A stretch of DNA of 64,000 nucleotides from Gibbula magus (lineage: Eukaryota > Mollusca > Gastropoda > Trochida > Trochidae). The notes beneath the pieces were generated by a model that saw nothing but the letters and a program-made list of their open reading frames with translations, was not told the DNA's origin and did no database searches. Made by a program: the position numbers and the translations under genes. Below are positions 36,976-48,800 of the stretch, in pieces (within the stretch, counting starts at the first letter, position 1; each line of letters starts with the position of its first letter). Location: the NCBI GenBank assembly GCA_936450465.1, contig OW388304.1, positions 12,246,708 to 12,310,707 on the forward strand, in the 5' to 3' direction.

Positions 36976-39957
36976 GAACTAACAAACACATGACGACTAG
37001 ACGAAACAAAGTGCAGAATGGACACATATAGCACAGTTACTTTACGTTATGGGAGAAGTTTTGGGTCAATACCCGATAGCGGATCCCATAAAGAGCAATG
37101 TAAATAAAAGTAATTAATAGCTTTTTCAGTAGGATGGAAGGTAGCAAATCCCGATAACACGCATTTGGGGCAGACGTTCGTGTTATTTATGTTGTATCCT
37201 TAACAGGTTGGTATTCTTATCGCAACCATTAACACTTCATGTCCTTGCTGAGTTTACGATTATGATAGCATTAATTGAAATGCTACTGTTTTTTGTAATT
37301 TAAATTATTTTTGAACACTTAATTCATCTCGTTATATATGATAATTCATACATACGAACGGATATAAAGCAATATGTTACAATATTAATATCTCATTTAG
37401 ATTAATTGTATCGAATCAATATTGGGATAGTCCATCATTCTTGTAACCAAAGAAGACAGCTGCCATAACAATGTGCAACATTTCTTATAAATGTAACAAT
37501 ATGCCAGTTTTTCAAATCTAAAATAACAAATCAATTTAATTAAATCCATGATCAGTGCCGATATCAAACTTGTCGTTGTTTACAATACATATATGCAGCT
37601 TAATATTGGGGAAATTAATATTCTAAAATAAAGTCGATGTTACAGTTGATACACTGCCATCAGTCTTTGTGACATCCCAATACATGTATCCCAACATGTA
37701 GGGAACAAGTGTCTACTTGTAATTGTATACACAACCCAACATAGTATTCAGATGTCAGATAAATTGTATTATTAACCACCTCTACTATAATATGTCATCC
37801 GTCCCTGATAATTCATGATTATTTAATTATATGCAAACAGATACATGCAAAGCAGTGGTGGAATTACTTGTATTCCTTAGCAATCCTCAGTCGGTAGGTA
37901 TGCATGACATGATAGTAAGTAAAACATGAAGGGTTATGGGATATTGTATTGCTATTATTCTGTAGAACTTACGAAATTCAACACCAGTTTATAGCTATTT
38001 TGCTCTATAACTAGTATTGCCATTCATGTCTAAGTATCCCGTGTGAATTAATATAATGTATTCTAAATGATGTCATGCTGGGGGTAATATTGCTACAACA
38101 AATAGTTACATAATAGCTAATGTTTAGAACAAACTTGTAAAGCAGATCACTTGAGAAAGTAGCACTGTAGAGAAACACATATAGTATTGGAGTTCCAATT
38201 ATGACATCAATACAAACAAGAACCCATTTCTGATAATTGTATTGGCATTGACGTACGTATATAGAACACAAGACGTATGCATGAGATATCGACTATAACT
38301 GAGCCATGGGTACCTCTCGGATGATAAAGTCCTATATTAAACATGATATATCGAACAGTCAATACTGAGCACATATTCAACATACCTATTAGTATAAAGT
38401 ATACAGTGTATCAGCATATGAAAGAGACTATTAAAATACTAGAATATTTTATATCCGAAATAGTGAAAATATCTCAACATTAAACATTACGTGTTTTGAA
38501 CAACCTGTGAATCATTCATAAGAATATACAAAAAGTTGTATTCTAGACGATATCAAATTACTATATCTGGGACCTACAATCAATCAGAACCGTGGTTTAC
38601 TGAAAACGTCTCTCATCAGTTTATTTCAGTTAACTATAACATGTTCATCATAGGAAGTGTTCTGCTAGGCTATGTTGACCTCGTGGACCTTACCTTGGTA
38701 GCCAGAGTGAGGACTCCCGAACCGTCGGGACACTGCTTCTAGCGGCATCGCCCATCAAATCTCCTGTAGAGTGCGGCCAACCTACCCGCCACTACCCCGC
38801 ACTCTCTGCAAGCATTCCAACAGGTTGCAGAAAGTAGACAGGACGGAGAAACAGTGGAGACATAGCCCAGTTGACTGATAGACCGTCCTCTGTCCACCCG
38901 CCGACGTTTCTGCATCGATATTAGAAGAGGCGACTGGTGACAACACTGCTAATTCCCCACCATTACCACCACGACGTTGCCCCGGCCTTGACGTGTCTTC
39001 AAATATTGCACATTCTCATACATTCACAAAGCGTGATAAAACTTCGTATATCCTTCCATAAAATGAACTACATGAATGGAATCAGTTATCACAACGCTCT
39101 CCCTCTCCTCCCCAGCGCTCCTCGATACCTGAGAACATTCCGGCTAACAGGTAATAAAACTACTTATTAAACCACGGCGGAATTCTCAGCTGATACAACT
39201 GACGTATGAACTCCTCCAATATTTCCAAAACACTATGGAGCGGCAAGACCGTAATCAACTCCGGGGATTGAACTGAGGCCTTGAGACAGAAGACAAGGCT
39301 GGAAAGGTCCACAGGAAGAGTCTTTGCTAAAAGGGAGTATTAGCTTGCTACCGAGGGACCAGCTCGCAGCTTTGGTGCTGGCATGCCGTGCCTGGCGTTC
39401 TTCTAGTGAGAACGCGCTACTCACTAGAACAGCTGATTCGATTTGATCTGGACTGGACGCAGGGATTCCACATCTAGCTCGTCCACGTCTAGCTATTCAA
39501 GTTGCATAGCGGGATACCCGTGCCATTTTTGTGAAGTCCTAACGAGTTCCTTTATCATGGACAAATTAAATGTAATTTTTTTAGAATGTGAATCGGCAAG
39601 TCGCTCGGATATCAAAACTAATTTGTGGCGTTCCTGCGTAACAAAGATACAGATTAGCTTTCAAGTCGAGCTTCTATCTTTTTCATTTCCTTTCTATCTG
39701 ATCGGTGTATTCCCTAAGGATTCTGAAAACGAAATAAGACGGCATTTCACCTCAGCAGGATTGAAATGCAGAAATCCAATTTTACATAGAGTGACATTTA
39801 TATTTTTTTAGAGTGACAAAATACATTTAAAGTAAACGAAAACCTCAGGTCCAACTGCGACACATTTTAAAAGAAATATACTGAAATTGTTCACACTAGT
39901 AAAGTACAAATATCGATTTCATCCATTCCTCTTTCTCGTATATGTTCTCGTCGTATG
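36976..39957. other. Non-coding DNA with a GC-rich island at 38690-39440
   Basis: 38690-39440 is clearly richer in G and C. It contains a 10-bp stem (TTCTAGTGAG with CTCACTAGAA, 39401-39429) near its right end. Several overlapping frames on both strands have no known motif. It may be the remains of a mobile element with a hairpin end, or a CpG island. No TTTATTTA-like or terminal-repeat border was found. Confidence 0.35.
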
Positions 39958-40219
39958 TTTAGTGTATATCCTGATTCAGTCTGCAATGGTAATTGTTTAG
40001 TGTATATCCTGATTCAGTCTGCAATGGTAATTGTTTAGTGTATATCCTGATTCAGTCTGCAATTGTAATTGTTTAGTGTATATCCTGATTCAGTCTGCAA
40101 TGGTAATTGTTTAGTGTATATCCTGATTCAGTCTGCAATGGTAATTGTTTAGTGTATATCCTGATTCAGTCTGCAATGGTAATTGTTTAGTGTATATCCT
40201 GATTCAGTCTGCAATGGTA
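39958..40219 (+). repeat. 38-bp minisatellite, 6.9 copies
   Basis: Unit starts TTTAGTGTATATCCTGATTC, starts at 39958, 39996, 40034, 40072, 40110, 40148 and 40186, nearly identical between copies. The last copy ends CAATGGTAAGT in place of CAATGGTAATTG, creating a consensus splice-donor sequence at the array edge. Confidence 0.97.
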
Positions 40220-41308
40220 AGTCATCACTGAAACCAGTCCACCAGTGAAGTTTGACTATAAGTGATTGATGTCGCGCTGAACAGTAACTATTATTATAGT
40301 AAAAATGCTATTGAATATATAGAATACAATGTAGCCTAGAACTGCGATAACCAAATTTTAATAAAATATCGTCTAAGCACATTTAACCTAGTATTGACTT
40401 CAACCGATCCATGTACATGAAAATCCAATTACATCACAACACTAATTGCTTGGGAAGCAAAACGTCAAGGGAAACATATCTCTTGGTGCCATTATTGAAA
40501 CTGACGTCGTTGTAGAAGTGACGTTATTTCAAAGTGCAGACCGGAGCAATATGGTTATATAAACACTTAGAAACGTGTGTCTATGATTAGTGATCACGTC
40601 ACCAAGGCGACATGACAACACGTGTACATTTATATCAACGCCAAGTTGCGCCATTAAGAAAGTGTGTTATGCAAATCACAGGATGTAGAATTTGTGGTGA
40701 GAACAAATTGATCGAGTATCGATCGCCGGCTTATCCTTACTTAGCCATCCTATCGATCTACTGTTCATAGTGAGGAATACTTCTGAAGGCAGAGAGATAG
40801 GCCCGCTCCCGTCTTGGTGGTCTATGTGATGGTCTACACTGATTGTCCCTTCTCATGGTCCTTTCTAGGGAAAATCGGATCAATTAGCCAGGAATGAATG
40901 TCATGGCTTTAAACTTAGGTAAGCATCGGGAGATTATTGATCGGAGGAACGCCAATAACGGGGTCGTTTCAGGCCTTGTTGCTATTTATTACCCCCTTTG
41001 TTTGTGTTGTGATCGCACGTACAATGAAAACGTTTGATGGGGCTTTAGTGCTTATTTCGGTTCACTATCGTCGGTAATGAACTAGTAAATTGGCCTCTCT
41101 GTAGTTTTTGATAATGATTGATTACAATTGCTTGGCTTAGATATATCACCATGAAACGAAATGTGATTTTGGAGAGTTTTCAATAAAATGTTAGTATTTT
41201 TCATCACAATACTTATGGCTATCGTTGTCCCAAGAAAGGAAGTACATGTACATAACAATGTCAGGATGGGTGATTTCAGACCAAAGCCGCTTTCAGTATT
41301 CGTATTCT
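40220..41308. other. Non-coding DNA
   Basis: No gene or repeat recognised. Confidence 0.5.
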
Positions 41309-41319
41309 CTGATATCACG

Positions 41320-41392
41320 CACTGTCATAATACTAGCAGCCGCGATATAAGCGAAATACTCTTGAAAGCGGCGTTAAACCCCAACTCACTCA
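41320..41392 (+). mobile_element. 5'-truncated SINE copy with 11-bp target duplication
   Basis: Only the last about 73 bp of the SINE remain (GTCATAATACTAGCAGCCGC through AAAGCGGCGTTAAAC and the CTCACTCA tail). It is flanked by CTGATATCACG at 41309-41319 and 41393-41403. Truncation on the side opposite the tail fixes the direction of reverse transcription for the whole family. Confidence 0.88.
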
Positions 41393-41538
41393 CTGATATC
41401 ACGACTCTTAGTAGTAAGAAGGAAGTACGTGGTGCCAAAGCTACTACATTTTCCACGGTTTATTTGCATGCGAAATATGCATACACCGCATTACAATATA
41501 ATTATTCATATAATATATTTACTCTGTTGTTTACACTT

Positions 41539-42152
41539 TAGAGGCTGTGTAGCACGTTGTTCTTTCTGAAATAAAAAGCTCTCACGAAAATGCAAATAGA
41601 TGTTACCAATGACTAAATAGCACTTCTGGATCAATAAAAAGAGTCCTGAAACGAATTGGTTAAACCATGGAAGTCAATATTCCTTCGAGTGGCCGTTTTA
41701 ATGTGTTCACATTAAAATGGTCACTCGAAGGCAGTTCAAGTGGTTTGACTGATGTAGCGATATCTAAACAGTCACAGTAGAGTTTTGATTGAATGGTAAA
41801 CTATCACAGGACAAAAAGTGGTGGAATCCACTTGCCGGATCCTCCCGGATTCTTCCGGATTCTTCAGGATCCGTCAATATTTGGGAGAATCCGGAATGAT
41901 CCGGCAAATGGATTCCACCACTTTTGGTCCTGTGTATCTTGCTGTTTGAACTCTCAAAATCGCCTGAGACCTACAAATCTATAGATATCTCACTGAAGAG
42001 TTCTACACAGTTGTCGTCGTCCATTTTTTTCCAGTTCGGAAAACCGTTTTCAATGGGTACAGCTTATCGGGCCATGTAATGAGATTTTGTTTACCCTCAA
42101 ACGTTTACATTAAATTGTATTAACTGTATTAAAACGTGCTACAGCGCATTTA
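41539..42152 (-). mobile_element. MITE, AAAGGNGCNGTAGCACGT family, copy 2 (host of a nested foldback)
   Basis: Ends GGCTGTGTAGCACGT (left) and ACGTGCTACAGCGC (right) are inverted copies. The interior is the reverse complement of 58782-59305: TTCAAGTGGTTTGACTGATG and GAGACCTACAAATCT both have counterparts there. Its extra length is explained by the 130-bp foldback at 41805-41934. Confidence 0.8.
41805..41934. mobile_element. 130-bp foldback MITE, 3-bp target duplication TAT
   Basis: Arms of about 45-50 bp: CACAGGACAAAAAGTGGTGG at the left and CCACCACTTTTGGTCCTGTG at the right, with CCGGAT-rich interior. TAT lies on each side (41802-41804, 41935-41937). The related MITE at 58782-59305 lacks it and shows the uninterrupted site. 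CAC-type ends with a 3-bp duplication would suit a CACTA/CMC-like transposase; that class is a guess. Confidence 0.88.
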
Positions 42153-42774
42153 ACTTCGCAATGTAACGAGGCGACTCGTTGTGTTTCCACAAAACTCAAA
42201 TATGCATCTTTAGAACAAAACAAAAGAAACGACAAATGTAGTCCCAAAATTTGGATTGACAGACTAGAGGTTTAAAGTTTTACTAATGCTTTGACTTGTG
42301 TACTACAACTTTTAAAAAATACAATTCAGTGACTTGGTTAACTAGTAAAGCTTCCTAATCATTGTTCTGTATATTCCTCACTTTCCCCAACGGGCGAGGA
42401 AAAAAGTTGACTCTGTCTGCTTGTTTAATCTTTTTCTATTTAATTTTCAAGCGGGAAAAGAACGGAGATTAGTTTGTAGGTTCTGGAAAAGACCTAACGA
42501 GATAGAATGCTCCAGGGGTTACGTGATTGTGTTAGATATCCTAGTGTTGTTAATGATAAGTGTAATATGCCAGAACATTGATAGGTCCCTAAACTGTTCT
42601 ATTGCTCCATGGTTCTTTCCATAACTCGCAATAAACAAAGAAATGTGTTGCCGAGTTTTTAAAACTAATTAAACAGAAAAGCGGCGCTGCAGATTCTATT
42701 TAGTCGACTCCATTTTTACAGCCATTGCTTGTACGAATTTCAGTTGATGCTGGCTGTAATCGCATTGCTCATGT
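42153..42774. other. Non-coding DNA
   Basis: No gene or repeat recognised between the MITE and the long-TIR element. Confidence 0.5.
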
Positions 42775-44347
42775 AATGTTCAATAGTAAAACGCAGTCTT
42801 AAAACACATACACTTGTGCACATGTGCAGGAATGCAATGAAAAGCCAATCCAGCAAACTGGGCAAGTATTGGCTGATAGAGGCATCATTTTCGAATTAAG
42901 ATCAAAAGGTCGAGGTATAAAATCCCATCAGTACCTCGGCAAGTTGCCTCATACAGAAATGTTCTACATGCAGTGCAGTGCAGTTCAGTGCAATGCTACA
43001 CTTACTTTTAGTTCAGCACCACACATAGTTCGCGTGTTTCAGACAATGCTTACCGATTTCACTGCACCCCACACCATTTGTATTGTGGACTTTTCCTTCA
43101 ACAATACTAGCTGGCATAAAACAACAATGCATCTCACTTTACCTCACCATATTTCAATATGAGCATATCAATTTAACCAATTAACCTTGCTTGGACAACA
43201 TGTAGGCACCTACGTCCTTCTCTCAAGAGTGGTAGACACTGTTATATATTTGCTTTAACTGTGATTTATGGAAGTAATATTCCCAGGATCTTCGATCGCC
43301 ACTCTTATCTTTGGTCTCTCTACCAAAGGGCATTAATAGACAAAAATAATAAAAAAAATATTACGAAATTATAATAACACTAGTTCTAAATTTAAGATGT
43401 AAAGTTTTGTTTATCAAAGAAAACAGTACAATGAGGCATCTGTATCAAAGCTTCTTAGAATTACTGCTAATTATAGCATCATCTTAAGAAATCACGGCCT
43501 CATGTCTTCCGCATTTTGTGTGTCCCCATCTATGTTAATAGTGCTGGTACTGATATAACAGAAACACATCAATGCAGCCTATCAATAACGATGTACAATA
43601 TTTTAATTCCTCAGATAGAGGTCCTCAGGTTCGGTAACATTACATAACCTGTCCACTACTCACAAATTACAAAAATTAAATATGAGATGGCAATAAAACA
43701 TGAAATTGATTAAACGAGCAGACTTTGATACAAATCTTTGACACTTTGTCATGTGCACAAACAAATTTATTATTGAGTTAAATTTATGTTGGTTTTGATT
43801 GTAATGAAACATTTGCTCTTGGTAAAATGGATTCCTTTGAGCTGGAATAAGATATGGACTCTCAATAACCAAGGGACCATTAATTATAAGAACATTTGGC
43901 GTAAGGCAGTGAGACATGAACAAGTCAATACTGTACCCTGGAGCTGATGGAAAGTCTGTAGACTTTGCCATGATTTATGTATTGGGAATTGATTTCTCGT
44001 TTATTCTTTGCTTTAGATTTTGTGCCGGTTTACGATTTTCCCTTACAAACACATATTTAATAATATACCCAGCAAACATCACTGCAAACGTCAGCAGTGG
44101 TCCAGTACTGGCTTGTATCGGCTAACTGTAGAGAACCGGTACTGGCCTTGTAGCACGTCGGTGTGCATGCGTGTACAGGGCCAGTACCGGATACCTGAAT
44201 CGGGCAAGTATTGGATGCCTACATCAGCCAGTACCGGCCAAGTATTGGCCCAGTTAGGTAATGCTTGCTAGGTTGGCTTTTCATTGCATTCTTGCACATG
44301 TGCACACATGTATATTTTTCAGGCTGCGTTTTGTTATTGAACATATC
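42775..44347. mobile_element. 1.57-kb DNA element with long (about 115-bp) terminal inverted repeats
   Basis: The left end (42775-42890: TGTTCAATAGTAAAACGCAG, then GAATGCAATGAAAAGCCAAT, then ACTGGGCAAG and GGCTGATAGAGGCATC) is inverted at 44210-44347. The right end adds a 10-bp insert and a few substitutions. No transposase frame is evident, so it is non-autonomous. Inside lie a SINE remnant (42985-43155) and a block at 43890-44060 that recurs at 52133-52290 and in part at 49610-49675. The inner right side is rich in CCAGTACCGG/AGTATTGGCC motifs. No clear target duplication was found. Confidence 0.7.
42985..43155 (+). mobile_element. Diverged SINE remnant inside the long-TIR element
   Basis: CAGTGCAATGCTACACTTAC through TTTCACTGCA to CTTTACCTCACC follows the SINE order of 30555-30810 (reverse). 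It lacks the GCGATATAAGTG...GCGGCG segment. Confidence 0.5.
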
Positions 44348-44932
44348 ATCGTTTGAACTGAACAGAACTTTAACAGATCAACCACCCCAAATCTTTGTTA
44401 GATAATTGCTCATCAGATGTTTACCCAGTATATTTAACTTACTTTACGATTTAGTAACTAAATCACAGAAATATGTTAAATAATGACATTCGCTTCTAAT
44501 TTCGTTTCCCATTTACGAATGAAATCATTTGTTGTATATTAAAGGCATTTGTTTGGGGCAAATTATTTCGAATGCCTCTCTTTCAATGTTTTCAAAATAC
44601 TAACAAATGTTCTATAACGTGCACACACTCACACACAACATAGAAAATCAACCTGAGAACCTGCAGCTTCTCGTTTTTGTACGTATGCACTTATTTTGTT
44701 TAAAGTTTTGTTATTTATTAGAAGACACTAACATGTGGCTTATTAACTTGTGATTCAAATGAAGAAAGGACTGTAACGAGCAAAACCTAGTATATCTGCA
44801 CAATTAGTTTGCACATTGCTACATTTATATCGTACAATGTATGTGGAAAACTCACAAATTATCATACAATGGATGCAACGTAACATTGACGTTATTTTTG
44901 GACACTTGAGCTTCAAGTAAATATACACACAC

Positions 44933-44991
<59 letters not shown>

Positions 44992-45899
44992 GAAATGACA
45001 AAGCCAACATTGTGTAAGGTCAAATGTTGCCAAGGTAACAATGCCAGTTTGTGACTTGTGTAAAGGGGATTTGTGAATTAGGAGCTCGATATACAAATTA
45101 GCTATCCCTGTGATATATATGAATCGCCATATGCAACAGAGCTGAAGGGAAGCAACTCTCGTCGCTTAGTGAGATAGATTTGCCCACATGCTTACACGAA
45201 AGCGACTTTAAATATTTTTCATTTGAAAAACAATGCATTTTGAAACGTATTAACATATTGAAAGTTAAAATCATGCCAAAATGACAATAACTTTAACTGA
45301 AATCATAATTTATTAGGCATCATTATGTACTCTTTACCATGAGAATAACACGCTGTTGATTTGTCTATATCAATACATACACGTGTACAAGAAACGATAC
45401 CATACAAAATACAACATATTTCAATCCATGAGCGATACATACGACTGAATTGAGTAACATATTTTTTTCAGAAGGCAATTAGGCTTAATTGGAAATTTCA
45501 AAACAATATCTATTCATATTTCTGAAAAACACATGTTTTAAGAAATCGTCGTTTTCCAATCTCCTTAACATGTCCAATTATATCTCGCAAAAACTCGCAA
45601 AATAGATGGTTATTCCTAAGGATATTGGCTATCCAAAAGCCCTCTCGTGATAACCTCTATATCTATGGTGCGGTTTACCAATGTGAAATAAAACAATGAA
45701 ATGTAGAACGTGCTTATTATTGTATTCAAGTATTTTAGGATATAAAAAAAATGTAATTTAACATTCTGGTTAACGTCATTATACATATGCAGTTATTGCA
45801 ATTCATTTTTTGAGCCTCAAATACAATTTGGTCTAACTGTATCATACCATTTCTGTTTGTCTTGAAACAAAGTTAATGGCAATTTAGTTTTGCAATTCA
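44348..45899. other. Non-coding DNA with (AT)n microsatellite
   Basis: An uninterrupted AT run lies at 44936-44988, after a short ACACACA patch. The minus-strand frame 44755-45096 runs straight through it (Ile-Tyr repeats) and is not a gene. Nothing else recognised. Confidence 0.6.
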
Positions 45900-46129
45900 A
45901 CATAAAATGTGCATGAACTCCTCCTGGTCTGCTAAACATAATAAGATATGCTTATTTGAGTAAAGCAAAGCAAACTTGTGTCAATGAACATCTGATAGTT
46001 TCATATAAATTGTAGCGCTTGGTCAATATGCATAAAACCTATTATGCTCCCATGTAATTTGGTGATGCTGTTTTATACTGCATAGTACTTTAGCGATAGT
46101 GTGTTATACTCAATGATATTTTAGTAATG

Positions 46130-47340
46130 TTTACCTTAATGTGAATATGAGTAAAACGAAAGTAATTACATTCAAGAAAGGGGTGAAATTATCTAGACAT
46201 GAAAAATGGTATTTTAAAGGTAACCTTCTTGAATCGACCACCTCATATAAGTACCTAGGTGTATATTTTACGTATAATCTCTCTTGGTCAACCCATGCGA
46301 AGTACGCGTCTATCCAAGCACAAAAAATATTAATAGGTATATTGAAAAATTTAAAAGTACTTGGAGACCTCAATTTAGCTTCCTTTTTTAGAATATTTGA
46401 TGTCAAGATTAGTCCAATTTTATTGTATGGATCTGAAATATGGGGGTACACATATTTTGACCAAATAGAGAGAATTCATCTATTGGCATGTAAAAAGTTT
46501 CTTGGGGTGAAAATGAGCACACCAAACGTAATGATATATGGGGAATGCGGGAGATATCCGCTCATCATAAACTCCCAGGTGAAAGTTGTTAAATACTGGC
46601 TGAGACTCCTAAGTATGCCCTCTTATCGTTTACCAAAAAAATGTTATGAAATGATGATTCTACATGACGGTCATGGACACAAAAACTGGGTATCGGATAT
46701 TAAAGAGCTGTTATATAAAACTGGTTTTAATCATGTGTGGTATGAACAAACTGTTGAGTGTCCTTCGAAGTTTATAAGTGATTTTACGCGAAGACTAAAG
46801 GATATATACCAACAAAACTGGCTCAGTAAACTTACACTTTCTTCAAAATGTGACACTTATTTGGGTTTTAAGCCATATATTTACACTGAGTACTATTTAT
46901 CATGTATTACCATTAAGAAGTTTAGAGTAAGTTTATCACGTTTCCGATGTTCATCTCACGATTTATTGATTGAAAAGGGCAGATATTTTAATATGAAAAG
47001 AGACGATAGATTATGTAAATCATGTTCTACAAATGTAATAGAAAATGAATATCATTTCTTGCTCGTGTGTCCGTTATATTGTAAAATCAGAAGACAATAC
47101 CTTAAGGAATTTTATTATGTTCATCCCTCGTTGGAGAAATTTTCATCCTTAATGAAATGTAATAAGTATGATGTTATAAAAAATCTTGCAATGTTTGTGT
47201 ACCATGCCATGAACATTAGGAAATCCAAATGTTAGTTATGATTGTCGACATGATTGCCATATATTTTGTATTTTGTATTTTTGTAAAATGTACTATAGGC
47301 CTGTGGCCTTTCAGTATTGAATAAAGATTGATTGATTGAT
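46130..47340 (+). mobile_element. 5'-truncated non-LTR retrotransposon (LINE) with 16-bp target duplication
   Basis: Flanked by the exact 16-bp repeat TGATATTTTAGTAATG at 46114-46129 and 47341-47356. Ends with AATAAAG and a (ATTG)n tail. The start lies within the reverse-transcriptase domain, as usual for 5' truncation. The insertion hit a copy of the 31-bp minisatellite seen at 56868-57560; removing the LINE restores that repeat. Confidence 0.95.
46132..47235 (+). CDS. C-terminal part of LINE ORF2 (end of reverse transcriptase plus zinc knuckle)
   Basis: Open frame of about 367 codons entering at the truncation point with no stop or frameshift. It begins with the end of the RT palm/thumb region (LNVNMSKTKVITF; SYKYLGVYFTYNLSWSTH), then the connection region typical of LINE ORF2 (ILLYGSEIWGY, IERIHLLACKKFLGV), and near the C-terminus a CCHC-type knuckle, CKSCSTNVIENEYHFLLVC. 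The endonuclease domain and the RT catalytic YxDD box are absent because of the 5' truncation, so it cannot act alone. The intact frame and exact target duplication suggest a fairly recent insertion. Clade uncertain (I, Nimb, CR1/L2 or similar); no RNase H domain is seen. Confidence 0.92.
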   Translation, partial: YLNVNMSKTKVITFKKGVKLSRHEKWYFKGNLLESTTSYKYLGVYFTYNLSWSTHAKYASIQAQKILIGILKNLKVLGDLNLASFFRIFDVKISPILLYGSEIWGYTYFDQIERIHLLACKKFLGVKMSTPNVMIYGECGRYPLIINSQVKVVKYWLRLLSMPSYRLPKKCYEMMILHDGHGHKNWVSDIKELLYKTGFNHVWYEQTVECPSKFISDFTRRLKDIYQQNWLSKLTLSSKCDTYLGFKPYIYTEYYLSCITIKKFRVSLSRFRCSSHDLLIEKGRYFNMKRDDRLCKSCSTNVIENEYHFLLVCPLYCKIRRQYLKEFYYVHPSLEKFSSLMKCNKYDVIKNLAMFVYHAMNIRKSKC

Positions 47341-47899
47341 TGATATTTTAGTAATGCTGTATTATAATAACTGAGACTTTATTCAAATCATAGTAATGCT
47401 GTTTTATAACCAATAGGTTTTCATCGTAGTGATTCTGTATTGTAATCCATTGTTTTTCATTGAAATCATAGTGATCTCCGGTACAGTATTGAAATCATAG
47501 TGATATAAAATATAACTGAAAAAAAATGTAATATGATGCGCCAATTTTGTTATTGTCATTAGTTATTACTGCCTGGCTTTGCGTAGATCTCATCCATTAC
47601 ATCAATAAGTTTAAGAACAACATTGAATGTAGCTGATTTGTGTAAACGAGCTTTTATGTATCCGCATAAAGTTATAACAAGACTCGGACTCACCAACCTG
47701 AATGATAGAATGATGAGAGCGTTTGCCAATTGCCAATCTTCATTAGCTTTGTTTAAAGGATCATACCACACAGAGGTCAGTTAATTCGTCTCTGATGTAT
47801 AGCATGCTTATCAGTCACTGAGGTTCAGTTTGTATTGTTTAATTTACCATTTCTGGTATGCTGCAATTGTAGATCTTTATTTTATTCAATTACATTTGA

Positions 47900-48048
47900 G
47901 TGAGTGAGTGAGTGAGTTGGGGTTTAAAGCCGCTTTCAAGAGAATTTCACTTATATCGCGGCTGCTAGTATTATGACAGGGAGAAAGCCCGCAACGCCAT
48001 GTGGCTATGCATTGCGGTGAAACCTGCGAGCATCGTCTGGAACCAATA
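47900..48048 (-). mobile_element. 5'-truncated SINE copy
   Basis: Reverse-strand copy: the (GTGAGTGA)n tail complement at the left, then GTTTAAAGCCGCTTTCAAG through ATTGCGGTGAAACC to TCGTCTGGAACC. ACATTTGA flanks it (47892-47899, 48049-48056). No copy occurs at the matching place in the paralogous segment near 58.5 kb, although alignment there is weak. Confidence 0.8.
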
Positions 48049-48579
48049 ACATTTGAAAAAAGTTGCAAAGAATGAAAAGAAGACGTCACGATAAGACCTT
48101 TAAAGACCTTAAATATAATATTTGCACATTAGAAGTCCTACAAGCCAACAGTTTAGAGCAATTTAATCTTACATTACTTTAAATTAAAATAATCCAAATA
48201 TGTTCAGTTGTGATTAATTAGATGTAACGAAGTTTTTAAACACCAATAAAAGTGAATGTTAGGGCAGAAAGTAATATTTCATTAGATCATTGAAACTGTG
48301 ATAGTTACATAACGCGAAGCACAAATACTAGGTACATTTTTCTCTGCTACTTTATTGAAATGGAAGTGACACAAATGATCAAGGGTAAAACAAAAAAAAC
48401 ATGCTTCACTAAATTGGTAAGTCTACAGTATGAAGGGACATAGACCACATACCCGTTGTCAATGAAGGTTTAATTTCATTGAATGGAGCTGAGATGTGTC
48501 ACAGAACTTAGGGTTTCCGGATCTCATGCCCCTGGGAAAACGGGCATCACACAGTATCTAATCACACCGCTCTTTGTGT

Positions 48580-48800
48580 CAGGTTATGTTAGATCATATC
48601 AGAATTCTAACATGCAATCGGCAACGGAGACCATTCAATCCATACAATCACTGGAATGTCTAGTTGCTGGGTAATCGTCATTAGTTGTGTTTACCTCACT
48701 ATCACAAACCCACGGATAACCGCATCGATTCATCACAACTATTGGTTACCTGTTGACATCAAATTCTGTAACTTACACATATGCCACTAGTAATAAATAT
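48580..48800 (+). repeat. Dispersed 200-250 bp repeat family, six copies
   Basis: Shared frame: TTAGATC-GCATCAGG, then CATTAGCTTTGTT, AAACCCAC-TC, GGTTTCCTGTTAACGTC, ATCATTGTAAATTAC, ACACAATACTAACATGAC. Copies: 48580-48800, 50190-50360, 54660-54980, 58000-58250, 59605-59840, 60690-60930. Four of them lie at matching places within the two segmental copies, so the family predates that duplication. Element class unknown. Confidence 0.6.

Noticed and set aside
41188..41541. 117-codon plus-strand protein
   Set aside because: Runs through a truncated SINE and its target duplications; the SINE part of the translation recurs at 47886-48089 and 30534-30722.
43890..44060. Conserved exon (YPGADGKSVDF-like) shared with 52133-52290
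   Set aside because: The copies differ by one base in length and have different stops in the shared frame; the block belongs to a transposon family.
44755..45096. 113-codon minus-strand protein with Tyr-Ile repeats
   Set aside because: Translation of the (AT)n microsatellite.
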